Source of the DNA: Cruorifilaria tuberocauda
Lineage: Eukaryota > Nematoda > Chromadorea > Rhabditida > Onchocercidae
NCBI GenBank assembly: GCA_013365365.1
Contig: JABVXU010000001.1
Coordinates: forward strand, 496,001-560,000
Direction: 5' to 3'
DNA: 64,000 bases
Both the position numbers and the translations under genes were made by a program. The notes below the pieces were generated by a model. The model saw only the letters and a list, made by a program, of their open reading frames with translations. It was not told the origin of the DNA and did not search any database. Positions 32,501 through 44,228 of this stretch are shown here, in pieces. Every line of letters begins with the position of its first letter. Position 1 is the stretch's first letter.

Positions 32501-35500
32501 ATAAAAAGGAAATTTCAGAATAGTGCTATACAACTCATTAGACGATAGTTCAGAAATTCAAAAAGGAAGCTTGGGACGTAGATATAATCGATGATAAAAA
32601 TAGAAAAACAGACGAAATTATTTTAGAGATTTGTTAAAGATAGTTGAAAACATGAGTGTCAAAAAAAGAGGAAATAACGTACTGTCGAATGATAATTACG
32701 ACTTGAATTTCCACGTCCACTGTACAAGAACAAGCAAGTTATTTCAATGAGAAAGTTATCTGAAATTTTATCTACACAAAAAAATGATAATGATGAAATA
32801 AACATTACTCTACAGCTAGAAGCAAAGCGAAGTGCAAGATTACCGTTTCTTTTTAAGCTAAAATCGAAATAAAAATAACCAGATGAATCATAAAATAAGT
32901 AATACGCATGATAGCGTTTTTCATTCAATGTCAGTGAAAACATTTCCTTCCATAGATTTTATAAAGCAGCTAAACAAGTTGGAAATACCTGGTTGTGCTT
33001 CAATTGCTTTTAAAACTATTTCTAAGAAGAAATGTAAAATTTCGGGATGCACTTCACTGATCGAGTATAGATAATTACTGATTACAGGATAGTCTGATAT
33101 CCTTGAAAAAGTATCCGCTTCTGTTAACGAGATTGGTTGTAGAGAACAAGTAACTTGCAAAGTGGCATACAGATAAAGCGCTGACTAAAAATATAGATAT
33201 TATGCAATAAAAAGAAAATCCGAATGAATGAGTTTCATTTTTAATCAAATACAAATTTAAAAAATTTGAAAATTAACAATTTTAGATTCGATTAAGAGTA
33301 AATTAATATCTTACTTTCCGTATAGTCCAGTTTTGACCATGACTTTTTAAAAAATATCCTACTCTTCGTTTCAGGCAAGAAATAAAAAAAAATTTTTCAG
33401 TGTATTGGAATGAGCGTCACAATGTAATGAAATAGAAAATGTGCTCAAATACTGACATTTTATTAAGAGTCGACATGATTTACATAACTATTACGAACTT
33501 TTTTTTTTGAATTTGTTCAACTTACGGTGTGAAACACTTCGTCAGCAAAAGCTTCTCTCTTTTTCTTCGCTTCAGCGGTTGAAAAATCTACACTTCCACT
33601 AGCATCTTGTAAATTCAATTTTCGGTGAACAAATTCAACTAAATCCTAAAAAGAATGATTTGCATTTTTTTCTTCAAATCAAGAAAAAATCAATATGAAC
33701 ATGTCTTACTTCAAAATTAGGTACCGTTGCGGGATTTGCAATTGATAAATCTAGAAGACGTAAAGCTTCGCGTTTTATTTCATCTCTCCTGAAATTATTC
33801 CTTTCATTAAAATAAATTACTAAATTACGGAACTAAATTACTTCTTTTCAGATCTAAAAGCAATGATGTTAAGGGTACAACACAATTTTCCATGATTAAT
33901 ATCTAAATTCAAAGCCGATTTTATTCAATTATCACCAATATTTTTACATAAAGCCGATACTGTAATAGTTCAGCACTGAAACATAAGCATGCTTACGGAT
34001 CTCCACAAGTTCGACAGAGCATCCAGCGGGACTTCAGTGACGGAGTTTTCACTAATGTTTCAAGAAACTTTAGAGCAGCAAGACGACATTTAGGAGATTC
34101 CTAAAAATATTTCTAATATCGTTCAATCTAAGTATTATACTATTATGAATAAATTAACTGATCTATGTAAAAAGAAAGAAACTGTCAAATATCGAAATAT
34201 TCGATCAAAAAAGTCTTTTTTTTCGTCTGTATAATTTTTATTTTAGTTATTTCTAAACTTCTTATCAAGTAATTGAATACGATAGTGTGTCTAACAAAGA
34301 TATCATAGGGATAGTCTGCTTCCCAAAAATGACAGCCGACTTTAAAAATTCTACAGCACTTCAACAGTAACTTTAAACAATTAATAAAATTTGATATTTA
34401 TATATCTCAACTATTAAAATATATAAAAAATCAAAGTTTTTATCTCAGCAACAACTTCTACAATATATACACTACGAACCAATGCACTACTTTCGTATAA
34501 ACAGGGAAAAGGAAAAGGAGCTATTGCATACACAGAACTAAAAAACATTTCAAAAACAATAATTTCATAACATACAAGAACTCATCATTTCTTTACGAAA
34601 CAAAAATTAGGCAAAAAACTTACATGAACAACGTATGAAGAAATTAGAGCTTCCAGAACACCACTTACAGCAACATCATCAACAGCACAGAAAGCGGGTA
34701 ACCAATTCACTAAGCAATCAGTTATTGCAAAAGATACTTCTTCTGGCACCTAAATAAACAATTTTTTAATTTAAGGAAAACCGAAAATTTAAACAATGAG
34801 AAAAATGACCGATGGAATGGCATCAAACGTCTCTTGCAGTAGAACCATATCATTTACAACCAATTGCGGAACTTTGCAACCAATAATACCAAAACAATGA
34901 TAGGCTACAGCAACAACACTCGAGGACTACAAAATATAAATGATTTAATGATGTCACTAGAAACGTTTAGTGTTAAAAGCAGTCATACCTAACCACAATT
35001 TAGCAATCCGTTTTCATACCATCGGTATTCAAATTAGCTATTCGTTGCAAAACAAAATCAACCATCCATCCTTTCTGGTTCGAAAATATGATATAGATGA
35101 ATTTGAAGGAGATTGAATTCGACATTTTGGGTGCATTTATATACTTATTTATCTACTGTTATGAAATACAGTTTTCAAATGAGAGCATAAAAGGGAAAAT
35201 TTTTAAGTATGATGTGGAATCCAAACGAGAATTAGTTTGAAAACTGTGGAGAAAATTCGAATTAACGGACCTGATTCTGATCAATTAGTTTTCTTATCGA
35301 AGAAAATAGTACTGGGCCAAATGTCGGCAAAGCATTCTCAGGAAAATTTTTCACAACAAGCAACAGAAACTCAATACTTGCTTGCTGCAGTTTGAGAGGT
35401 TTATTTTCAACAAATTCATCCTTGCTGAATAAGCCATCAAATGCTACCTAAAGGATATCATATATATTAAATATAAAGTAGATTCTGCCGAAAAGACAAC

Positions 35501-38139
35501 TGTATTACTAAAAGAAATTTGGAAAAAAAACTTTCACGCTTTCAAGCGAAGCTCACTCCTGGAGTTGAAAAATTGGAAAGAAAATTGGAAAGGAAAGAAC
35601 CTTTCTAAGAAAACTTGACAAAGATAAATATAATTTACCTTAATATTACATGGAAAAGTTTGGACCGCAACGGGTGATCTCATTAATAGAGGCATTAACT
35701 TCAGCTTAATAGGAATCGTAGCAGGCAAAACTCTATCACTTTCATCCAATTTCTGAAAAAAGCTTTCTAATGCTAAAATGCAAAATTTTTTTATTAATCT
35801 GTGATTTAAGATTGCTGAAATTACTTTCACCTGAATAATTTTACAACAGCAGAGAATAATATAACTGGTGAACACGATAAAAAATACCTGAAGAGACACA
35901 CCAAGGTATAAATTGAATAAACTGTTCACTGTATCTTTATTTCTCAAAACTTTTTCCAAATCAATCTTTTTAATAGCAACATCACCAGCTACTTCAACTT
36001 CACTAGGACCAAGCGCAATGGCTCCAATCAATAGAGGTAAGATTTCGGCTTCAGTAAAAATTCTTGACGACAATATATTTATTACAGCTAGCTTCAACTG
36101 AAAAGAAAACATAAATATAAAATGTTTAAACATATAATAACATAAACATAAAATGTTATTACATTAAAAACTGTTGAAAGCTATTCTGTTCTTCAGTCAA
36201 AGATCGAAGTATGAAGTAATAACTATCACAATCTTTCTACTCTATTCTAACTATTCCCAAAAAAATTTCAGACTAAAAATGTATAACTAAAGATTTTTAT
36301 GAATTCCAAATGCTAATGGAGACTTACCGCAGTAATGCTAACTTTGGAGTCACTCAAAACATCTTTAGCGATTCGGAGGAATCTATTTTTTGACATGCAT
36401 GGATGATCGCAAAAATCATCCAGCAATATGGTCACATTTCTTTTCTCGTTACTGGAAAACAAATCTGATTGATTAAATAATTGGTGTAAAAAAAATTTTA
36501 AAGGTAATGAATCGCAAAGCGCATATATAGGAATCGTATAGCTACGTCTAGAACTAACATGCTGTCAGCGCAGCTTACGAGAGTTTCTGATTTCAAAAAA
36601 ATATCAAGATGTATTAAACAATAACTAACCTCGAGTTTGGAAAATATAGCACATCGGAAAAAAATTTCAATATTTCCGACCTGACCACTTTATTCTGTAA
36701 AGACTCCAGTGATGGCCACGCTTGCTGGTTCACATTAGCAATAGATATCCAAGCGTGTTTAGTTAAAACAATAAGCCTATAATCTTTTCTTTCTCATTAG
36801 AGACAAAGAAGAGCTTATAATGCTTCTGTAAATACTACTGGAATTTTAGAACTGAATACTTTCAGCTTGGTAACACTAATAAACAACTTGTACAGCTTAC
36901 TGTAGAGTGATAGTGATAACAGTTAACATTTTCCGGACAACTGCACAGTGCGTAATCAATTCATGTGATGGAGAAAACAAAACTCACTGGTAGAATATCT
37001 TTCTGTCGTTTATGTATTTCAGCAAACCATTTAGAAGCTTTGGAAGAAGAGTAATGTGCTCTTTATTATCCACACGATCCAATGCTATTTTAAGGTAAAT
37101 AATTGCAAAATTCTATAAAATCATTAAAATTGAATAAGGATTATCGACTCTCTGTATGCAACTGTGCATTGATTCACAAGCTAAAGTAACATAATTGGAA
37201 AAAGCTAATAGGGAGAAGAGAAAGGTGAAGGAATAATGAAAAAAAGGACCATTCACCATAAAATTTCATCGTGTTATGTTTTAATTTTTAGAATTAATTT
37301 ATCCCTCATTCGGGATAAATTGTTTCTAAAATCTAAATATGCAAGGTTAGCTCCATCATTATGAAGGAAATTGTAATGCGTACCGTTCCCAAAATGTTTC
37401 CTTGTGAAGACAATAAATAATGTAAGATATCATTCAACGGTAATGCTATCGATAGATTGTTTTTGATTCGACGATTTAAATGTGTCAGTATTTCTATTCC
37501 CTTAAATATGAACATTTTCTCAATAAAATGAGTTAGAAGAAATAAAAAAATGATATCTTTCACAACCAAAATACGAAATACACTATAACAATTTCAGTTT
37601 GATTAAAAGCTTTGACCGGATATCATTTACTGATTAAAAATTACTTTATTTCGGACTTCAGCTTCGCCTATAGAAGTGCATTGGATAATATCAAGTAAAT
37701 GTTCCCGAGTAAATGCTTCCAGCTTCGAATCATCACTGATTAAGGCCAAATGAAGAAAAAGACGTTCTACTGAAATTAAAATTGCTTAATGAAGGTGTGA
37801 AATTCACTAGAAAAATGTGAGGATGATCTAAAAGATCACAATAAACAGTGCTTACTTATTTCTTATCAATTCTTAACTTTATGTTATTATTGATTCCCTT
37901 GACTCAGTATTTTATGGAGAGATGTAGTCGTAAATAAATAATGAAGGAAGTATGCAACATCATCTTTCAAACAATATCACTTGTGACGTGTTCGATCATG
38001 CTACAAATAGTTTGAGATGATCAAACGACATGAAACTAAATATTCTTTGCTTGTTACGAATCTAATCTTGTTCCTGTAGAAATATAAATTTAAACTAACG
38101 TTCAAAACAAATTTCGAATTCCGTTCCAGTAATAACCAT
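23556..38139 (-). CDS. ECM29: Proteasome adaptor and scaffold protein ECM29
   Basis: A very large HEAT-repeat gene. Exons, 5' to 3': 38139-38100, 37769-37645, 37500-37384, 37112-36988, 36776-36630, 36451-36328, 36097-35888, 35752-35639, 35447-35271, 34926-34810, 34749-34624, 34100-33997, 33788-33710, 33645-33526, 33184-32989, 32283-32126, 31798-31592, 31373-31173, 30698-30582, 30447-30219, 29969-29786, 29628-29511, 29413-29243, 29067-28988, 28623-28518, 28359-28190, 28085-27929, 27879-27854, 27734-27423, 27234-27065, 26873-26745, 26575-26504, 26293-26102, 25818-25676, about 24998-24913, 24173-24068, 23808-23556. At least one exon between 25.2 and 25.6 kb is unresolved, and a possible extra exon lies near 35.05 kb. 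Diagnostic blocks: 'LERLFLHL' near the N-terminus, '[15 protein letters not shown]', '[18 protein letters not shown]', '[18 protein letters not shown]', '[14 protein letters not shown]', '[20 protein letters not shown]', '[20 protein letters not shown]', '[15 protein letters not shown]' and '[13 protein letters not shown]'. ECM29 binds the 26S proteasome and tethers or remodels it for quality control. The first exon was chosen because its ATG, 13 codons and phase-1 donor restore the conserved Leu-Glu-Arg. Confidence 0.92.
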
Positions 38140-39196
38140 AGTTATAATATCTAAAATAAGTCTTTATGATGTCACCAGTTAAATATTCATGTGATTTCAT
38201 ATTAACGCAAAACAAGAAAATAAAATCATTCCACCGATCTCCCATTTGTCATATTACTCAAATTCACCACTGAATCATTCATCGTTATAATGTTAACATC
38301 CTTAACTACTTTCAAATAAACTCAATTACCTAATTTTACTCAAACACCAATATATGCTATCCACTAAGTGAATATCAGTACCATCCCTTTACTCTTCATA
38401 GCGCCAGTTTACGATAAGATCGTTGTGTAAAGAGCTATCCCACATCATTTCTGTAAACGTTTTCGGAAAGCGCCCCGATTAGGAAGAAAGATAACATATT
38501 TCGGGTTTCTAATTTTCCGAAATTCATTGTTTTTGCTTTTACAGAATCTATTCAAAGTATGCATGCAGCCATTCTTTATGACTGGTGCTAATCAGCAAAA
38601 AAATTTATCTTTTATTCGATTTATAGATATGACAGGCCTTGCACAACTAAGCAATAGAGCAAAAGCAATTCTCGCTTAAAACTTTCATTGTAGTAAATGC
38701 AACAATCCAACATGGATGCTCTGTAAAAGAAAATGAAATTTGCATGAGCTAATGGTCAATGATGATTTGACTAGCCTCAAATGCACCAATACATAAAGAT
38801 AAAATACACATCGCAGTGGGTAAAAGTATGTAAACTGTTAAGTAATGAATTCAATGAACAAAGAAAAAATATGTAGACGATTGTAAAACTTTCGTATAAC
38901 GAAAACATTTAACAATTTCAGATATAATGATAATAAAAAAATCGAATTATTAAACAAAACCAATGAGATTAAAAAACATATACTGTTGGAGTAGAAAATC
39001 TATAGAACAATAATTCACTTCACATCGTAATTGAGAAAACAAAAATCTGGAAGAGAATGAAAAAGAAGCACTTTAAGAAAATTTATAGAATTTCCGAATT
39101 TATGTTAAAAACATAAAAATAAAAAATATGAAGTATTTTAAAAGACTAGATAATTTAGTCCTCTTGCATAAGAATCAAAAATCTGAGATCAAATCT
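38140..39196. other. Intergenic spacer between two minus-strand genes
   Basis: About 1 kb separating the Apollo-like stop from the ECM29 start. It should contain the ECM29 promoter and the 3' UTR of the nuclease gene. I see no open frame or RNA motif. Confidence 0.5.
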
Positions 39197-42100
39197 TCAT
39201 TCCAGTTCAACTATGATAGGTTCATCCACTTCTTCTGAAATTTCATATATACTATATAGCAATATATAATATATACTCACATAATATACTAAATGAATTC
39301 ATTTTTTTCCTAAAACTTTTTCAACTTTATGAAAGAAAATAGAGTCAGATTTCCGTGACTATTGTGCATAAGCTTTGGATAACACGGTTATTACAGCAAC
39401 TGCAAACTATTTTTTTAAACTTTCTGGCTGTATTTTTGTCTTATTTTGTCAATTATCGTTTACGTCTCTTGTAAAGGCAATGGAAAAAGACGTGAAAAAT
39501 ATTAAAATTAATGCTGAATTGTGATAGCAGATCTCCGGCAAACCTGATTTATTCAGCCATTCGTGAGGAATGCCTATAGAAATTGGTGCTCGTGAAGTAT
39601 CATAAGTGACATTTTCATGTGCGTTGTAGGGTAAATTTATATCATGAACTGAAATTCGTGGGCGTCATTATAATAAATTACAAAAGATTTCCATAACCTC
39701 AACTGTGCCATTACCCTTGTTCTATCAATGCATTACCATCTAGTAATCGAATACAGTTTTTGAAAATCAGGAAATATAATTAATTTGTGATCAACTTCTG
39801 CAAAATCTCGGTAGCTAAAAATTAAACGAAATGAAATGAAAAATATGATAAAAACCGAAAACCTATTTGCATCTTCGATACAATATTTACAGCTTCGCGA
39901 TATTTTTCACTGAGATTATCCAAATTTTCCAATTCATTCGAAAAATCTACTTCATTGCAAAATTCATAGAACGGATTATCCTCTTCTGCATTTTCGCTAT
40001 TGTTCAATTCCATACAAATACGTGTTGTCAGATTCGTGTAATCAGCTCGTGTAATCTTCATCATTGCCAAATTGAACATATAATCACCCTCATTATCAAT
40101 AGCTTCAGTTAAATCCTTTGCATAATTTCTAATTTCTTTCTCAACTCCTTGAAGTCTTTCATCCGATTTTGCAAGTGTTTCACTTAATAATCTAGTATCT
40201 TGCAAGCTTCTTACTGACATATTTGCTCCTTGTACTATTTCATTAGTATTTTCTTCATTCATGTCAAGCCGAGACTCATCAGTTGCATTTAATTTCTGAT
40301 TCTGAACACAATTACTTGTGCCTTGTAGCATTTCAACATCGAAAATATTTTTAAATGCACGATCCTTAGCTAATCCAATTCTGAAAAGTTACATTTCATT
40401 CGAAATTAACGATCAGCAATCAAGTCTTCCAAAACTCCACTATCATATAGAAAAAATTCCTTTATTCTCAAGCGTTTTTTAAAGTAAAAAACTTTGATCT
40501 GAGAAGCAAAGTTTCCACAAAACCTGTTCCGAACGGTTGACGAAGCTAGTCCGGATAATTCGTTGCCAACAATATTTTCATCCATTTCAGTTCTTGTTAA
40601 CATGTCACTGAAATCCATCAAACTGAGTCGTTCGAGTTCTTCAGTTTGGTTTTGTGGCAACTGTATTGACAGTCCGATAACTTGAGAAAATGAAAGTTGA
40701 GAAAGAAAGCAGCGTATTTCATTGGGACTGCTATGATCTGAATATTCAACATAGCGCATCCTTTCGTCACTGGAAATTCATTTTATAGAGGTCGCGACTC
40801 AGTATATGGTAAATACATTTTTCAAATTTCCAACTTTGGAAAGTTTCTAAATTTTTCTAAATCTTTTTTAAAAGATTTCTCGCTAACGTCCATTGACTGA
40901 CGACTACAGAATGATGCTGGCAGTCTAATTAACTATTTTATATCAAATCAACTATTTTATACCCTTTTTCAAAATTATGAATATTAGATATAAAAATTTA
41001 ATTATGAATATTAGATATAAAAATAACAATAAAAACATTTTTCTTACTTAATGACTACATTGGGTTTGATATGCCGTAACATGGAGATATCGATGACATG
41101 AACATTTTCATCGTAAAGAATTGAACGAATATTCCTGAACTAAAGCATTTTCAAATTCGAATAACTAAATGACCAACTATAGTAGTGAATTTCGCACGAT
41201 TTAATTTTATGAATCATATTAGTGTTAATTACCACTTATTTCCTAGATGTGTAAATTACTTATTTATTCATTCCAGCTACTTCCAGAAGTTTCCAGAAGT
41301 TCAGATGAATTCATTATTAGAATTGGATGAAAGCAAAGTCTCGCTTACTGTCTTGTACAGGTCCAAATAGAAGTTTCTGTTTTTTCTGTCGTGAAATATT
41401 CATTTAATCCAAGAATCTCAGCTATTTGGAAGCGAATATGATCAATCCATATCTTGCACTACAAAAATATCATTACACAGACGAAAATGAACATCCTGTC
41501 CTTGTCGATAATTTACGGAATATTTTCAATAAAATTAAAAAAAGGTAAAGTAAATTAATAGCACACGCCATTAATCCACTTACTTTGAACTCTACAGCTA
41601 TATCAATAAGTAATTGTTCTCGCCCAATTTTCGGGATCATAATCGTTATCGGTTTAGAACCATCAAACAACAATTCACGCAGGACACTGCATATTTCAGC
41701 TGATGAAGCTTCTCTACTGGGAAATTCTTTCCGCGTGCAATTGATGTATGTAGTGTCCAAGTATATTGTGTTGAGACTCACCTAAATAAATTACCTACGT
41801 ATTACGACTTCGTTTTAGATAAATGATTTTGAGGATGAGAAATATGATTCTAAAGAGAATCTATTTCTTTTCATATTCATCATTAAGGTAAGAAGTTCAC
41901 AGCCGTCTTTCTCCTTATTACTAATTAATTGGCATAATATACAATACTGCATATATGAAAAAGTTTCAAATGCAAGCTAACCTCTTGTAAAGCTGATATA
42001 GCAAATACATTTTTATAAAATCGAGCATCAGCTCGAAAATCACCAGTAAAAAGAATCCGACCATTCGATATTCGATCACCTTCAAAGAGAAACATAACAG

Positions 42101-42898
42101 AACCAGGAATATGATTTGCATCTAACAGCATCACTGAGAAGCCATCCATTTGATGCCAAACATTTAGATCCAAGGCATGAATTAAGTGACTTTGAATTCC
42201 ACCACGTTTCGATCTTGGTCGCTGAGTAACGATTGGCAGAACTTGAGCGGTGACAGGTGAACAGTAAATAGTGCCATTATTCCACTTATTCTATACAAAA
42301 AATGAATGTAAAGGTCTATGTATTCATTAAGCTCATTAAGCTTCATTAAGAATTAAAGTCGTTTTAAAAATAACCAGTTATTTCTAAAATTGAAATTTAA
42401 ATTGGGATCTGACAACAAAAATGAGTGAAAATGAAAGTTTTCAAAATATTCCTATCATCATAGTCTTAAATATTAGAAAGATTATTACTATCACGCTATT
42501 CATTCATCATAATGTATCTCAGTGTTAAATTTCTAATGATATTAACGAAGGTAATGGTCAGTGATTAGCACTCACTGTAATATGATGTTGTATATAAATT
42601 GTATTAATACGAAACGAATAATTTAGTTGCAACCAGATATCAAAGTTATATGAAAATAACTCGAACTAATTTTTTGAAATCAATAAGTTTTTTTCACTAA
42701 TCTTCAATCTAATAATGCTGCTAAATTTCATGGTATTCAAAAGATTAAGGAAAAGAGCAGATTTAATGGAAAACTTACGTCAACACTAGCGTAATGATCG
42801 GAGTGTGCATGCGTTAGAAAGTAATACTTAATGGCAGCATCCTTTGGGAATTTATCAACCGCTATGAATCCGTTGATCACCACGCCTGGCTGTGGCAT
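39197..42898 (-). CDS. SNM1/Apollo-family (DCLRE1B-like) DNA nuclease with C-terminal extension
   Basis: Nine exons, 5' to 3': 42898-42779, 42290-41982, 41781-41584, 41458-41349, 41134-41048, 40769-40524, 40380-39863, 39648-39544, 39234-39197. All phases match; about 576 residues. The metallo-beta-lactamase fold shows the zinc motif 'THAHSDHY' (about residues 29-36), 'LLDANHIPGSVMFLFEG' and 'LFTGDFRAD'. The beta-CASP part shows 'YLDTTYINCTRKEFPSRE' and 'YSDHSSPNEIRCFL' (about 284-297). These read most like Apollo (DCLRE1B), a 5' exonuclease acting at telomeres and interstrand crosslinks. The N-terminus starts directly at the nuclease domain ('MPQPGVVINGFIAVDKF'), so the POT1-like OB fold described for C. 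elegans MRT-1 is absent. After about residue 300 comes a polar, acidic, helix-forming region with 'YREAVNIVSKMQI', then a short conserved-looking tail ('APISIGIPHEWLNKSG'). The ATG directly follows a TATTAG acceptor-like motif. An alternative model stops at 40406 inside intron 6; the spliced model is preferred because three further exons join in phase. Confidence 0.88.
40974..41024. repeat. Short tandem repeat in an intron
   Basis: Two copies of a unit that starts ATTATGAATATTAGATAT, spaced 27 bases apart, lie in the intron between exons 5 and 6 of the Apollo-like gene. No function is inferred; this looks like recent slippage or a small duplication. Confidence 0.8.
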
Positions 42899-44228
42899 CT
42901 AATACGATATGAAAGAAAATTCTTTTAATTTAAATTTAAATTGAAATTTCTGATATTCTAATAAAGGAATGTAGGAATACCACTTAATACTTTCGTCCCT
43001 CACTCATTTTTTCTTTCACTGAACCAAATCCATTTCAAACTTCCCCGACAAATCTTGGACATGATCTTGTGTAAACTCCCTGACCTCTACCTAAGTACCT
43101 ATTAATTACTGAATCTTGCTAATTTTTGCATTTGATAACTTTCTCTCAACAGTCAGTTTCGTTCCTATATGCTTTACCATTCTCCCTACTTTCACTCTTC
43201 TCCTGTCCATCATCTTTCTTCATCGCTTCCATATCTCCTACCTCTACTCACAGAGGTGAACTGTCACTGCTATTGGGAAGACCTGTCAGAGGTCATCTAT
43301 CTCTACTCAAACAATCCCTGCCGCATTTCGTTCTTTTCATAACGACGCAACTCTTATCGGTTTTCTTCCTTTCTAATCTCTTCTCTCTCTCTCTCTCTCT
43401 CTCTCCCCCCTATCTCTCTCTTTTTTTCTCTGTATTCATTGAAATATTAGAGATTAATTGAATTGCCAGGAGTAAAATATTCAGATATCAGAAACGCCTG
43501 CATGAAACTCTTTAGAAATGAAACAGTTCGTGGTCGCTAAGTGACTCGACACGTGGCAAAGAATCAGATATTTTATGTGTATGAGAAATTAGAAGTTTCC
43601 TTCCCTTTTTCTCAAGTTGATTAAAAGAAGAGCAAGCAGTGGGAAACTTCATCGTCTCTAGCTTCTCCCGGTAATCTGGTTCCCTAGAAAACTCGAAACA
43701 CGAATTCACTCCGACGCATACAGCCCGTGACATGCTATTCGTCAGTTAGTTATTTCATGAGATATTGTAACGCCCGAGGTTTACACACTATAAATCGCGG
43801 GTTTCGCTATCGCTTGTCTTCCATAGCATTTGATAAATTCAATCGCTGCCATGAAGAAATCATTTTTCATCATTTATTTTCCTCGGATGGGCCGTATGAG
43901 TGTGTGTCTTTTTCTGTGTTTGTATATGTATGTTTTAATCTGTCCAGTTAACAGTATGTTTTACTGCTTCATTAATTCATCTGATGGCTAGTTTAACTTA
44001 TTTAAAGTGCCCCACGTTAATTAGAACTTATGTCCCTGAAAATACGAAGCGTAACTTTAAATAATTAAGCGGGAATTAAGTTTGTAAAAAACTTCTTATC
44101 GGTATTTTTTGTAACGTAATAGTTCGGAAGGCTTTAAGGTACTTTTTCTTTGCGAAAGGAGAAATTGTATTCTTTTCGTTTCGCGTATGTTTTGTTTTCA
44201 GTCACGCTAAAGCTGAAGTATAGAATTG
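42899..44228. promoter_or_regulatory. Divergent promoter region of the nuclease and glucosidase II genes
   Basis: A 1.3 kb spacer between the minus-strand nuclease start and the plus-strand glucosidase II start. It is strongly pyrimidine-rich on the plus strand at about 43,120-43,430 and contains a (TC)n tract. The part at about 43,500-43,950 is richer in G and C and includes an ACTATAAATC box. Open frames here (for example 43126-43461, almost only Ser/Leu/Phe/Pro) look like by-products of the pyrimidine bias. The call as a shared regulatory region is inferred from gene orientation. Confidence 0.45.
43382..43405. repeat. (TC)12 microsatellite
   Basis: Twelve uninterrupted TC dinucleotides are followed by a C run and further CT/T-rich sequence to about 43,430. 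It sits in the spacer between two divergent genes. Such tracts can act as GAGA-type promoter elements, but here that is only inference. Confidence 0.9.

Noticed and set aside
23556..38139. Large HEAT-repeat gene as GCN1
   Set aside because: Several long motif blocks (for example '[18 protein letters not shown]' and 'FRVQDDIK'-type) match ECM29, not GCN1.
39780..39814. Alternative terminal exon of the Apollo-like gene
   Set aside because: It fits by phase but is only 11 codons, whereas exons 39648-39544 and 39234-39197 give longer protein-like sequence in phase.
40406..40523. Alternative last exon of the Apollo-like gene reading to TAA at 40406
   Set aside because: The extra residues are lysine/phenylalanine-rich, intron-like sequence, while splicing at 40523 links three more exons in perfect phase.
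43126..43461. 111-codon plus-strand open frame
   Set aside because: Composed almost only of Ser, Leu, Phe and Pro because of the pyrimidine-rich tract; not protein-like.
43727..43951. 74-codon plus-strand open frame in the divergent promoter
   Set aside because: No homology or splice support; lies in the expected 5' flank of glucosidase II.
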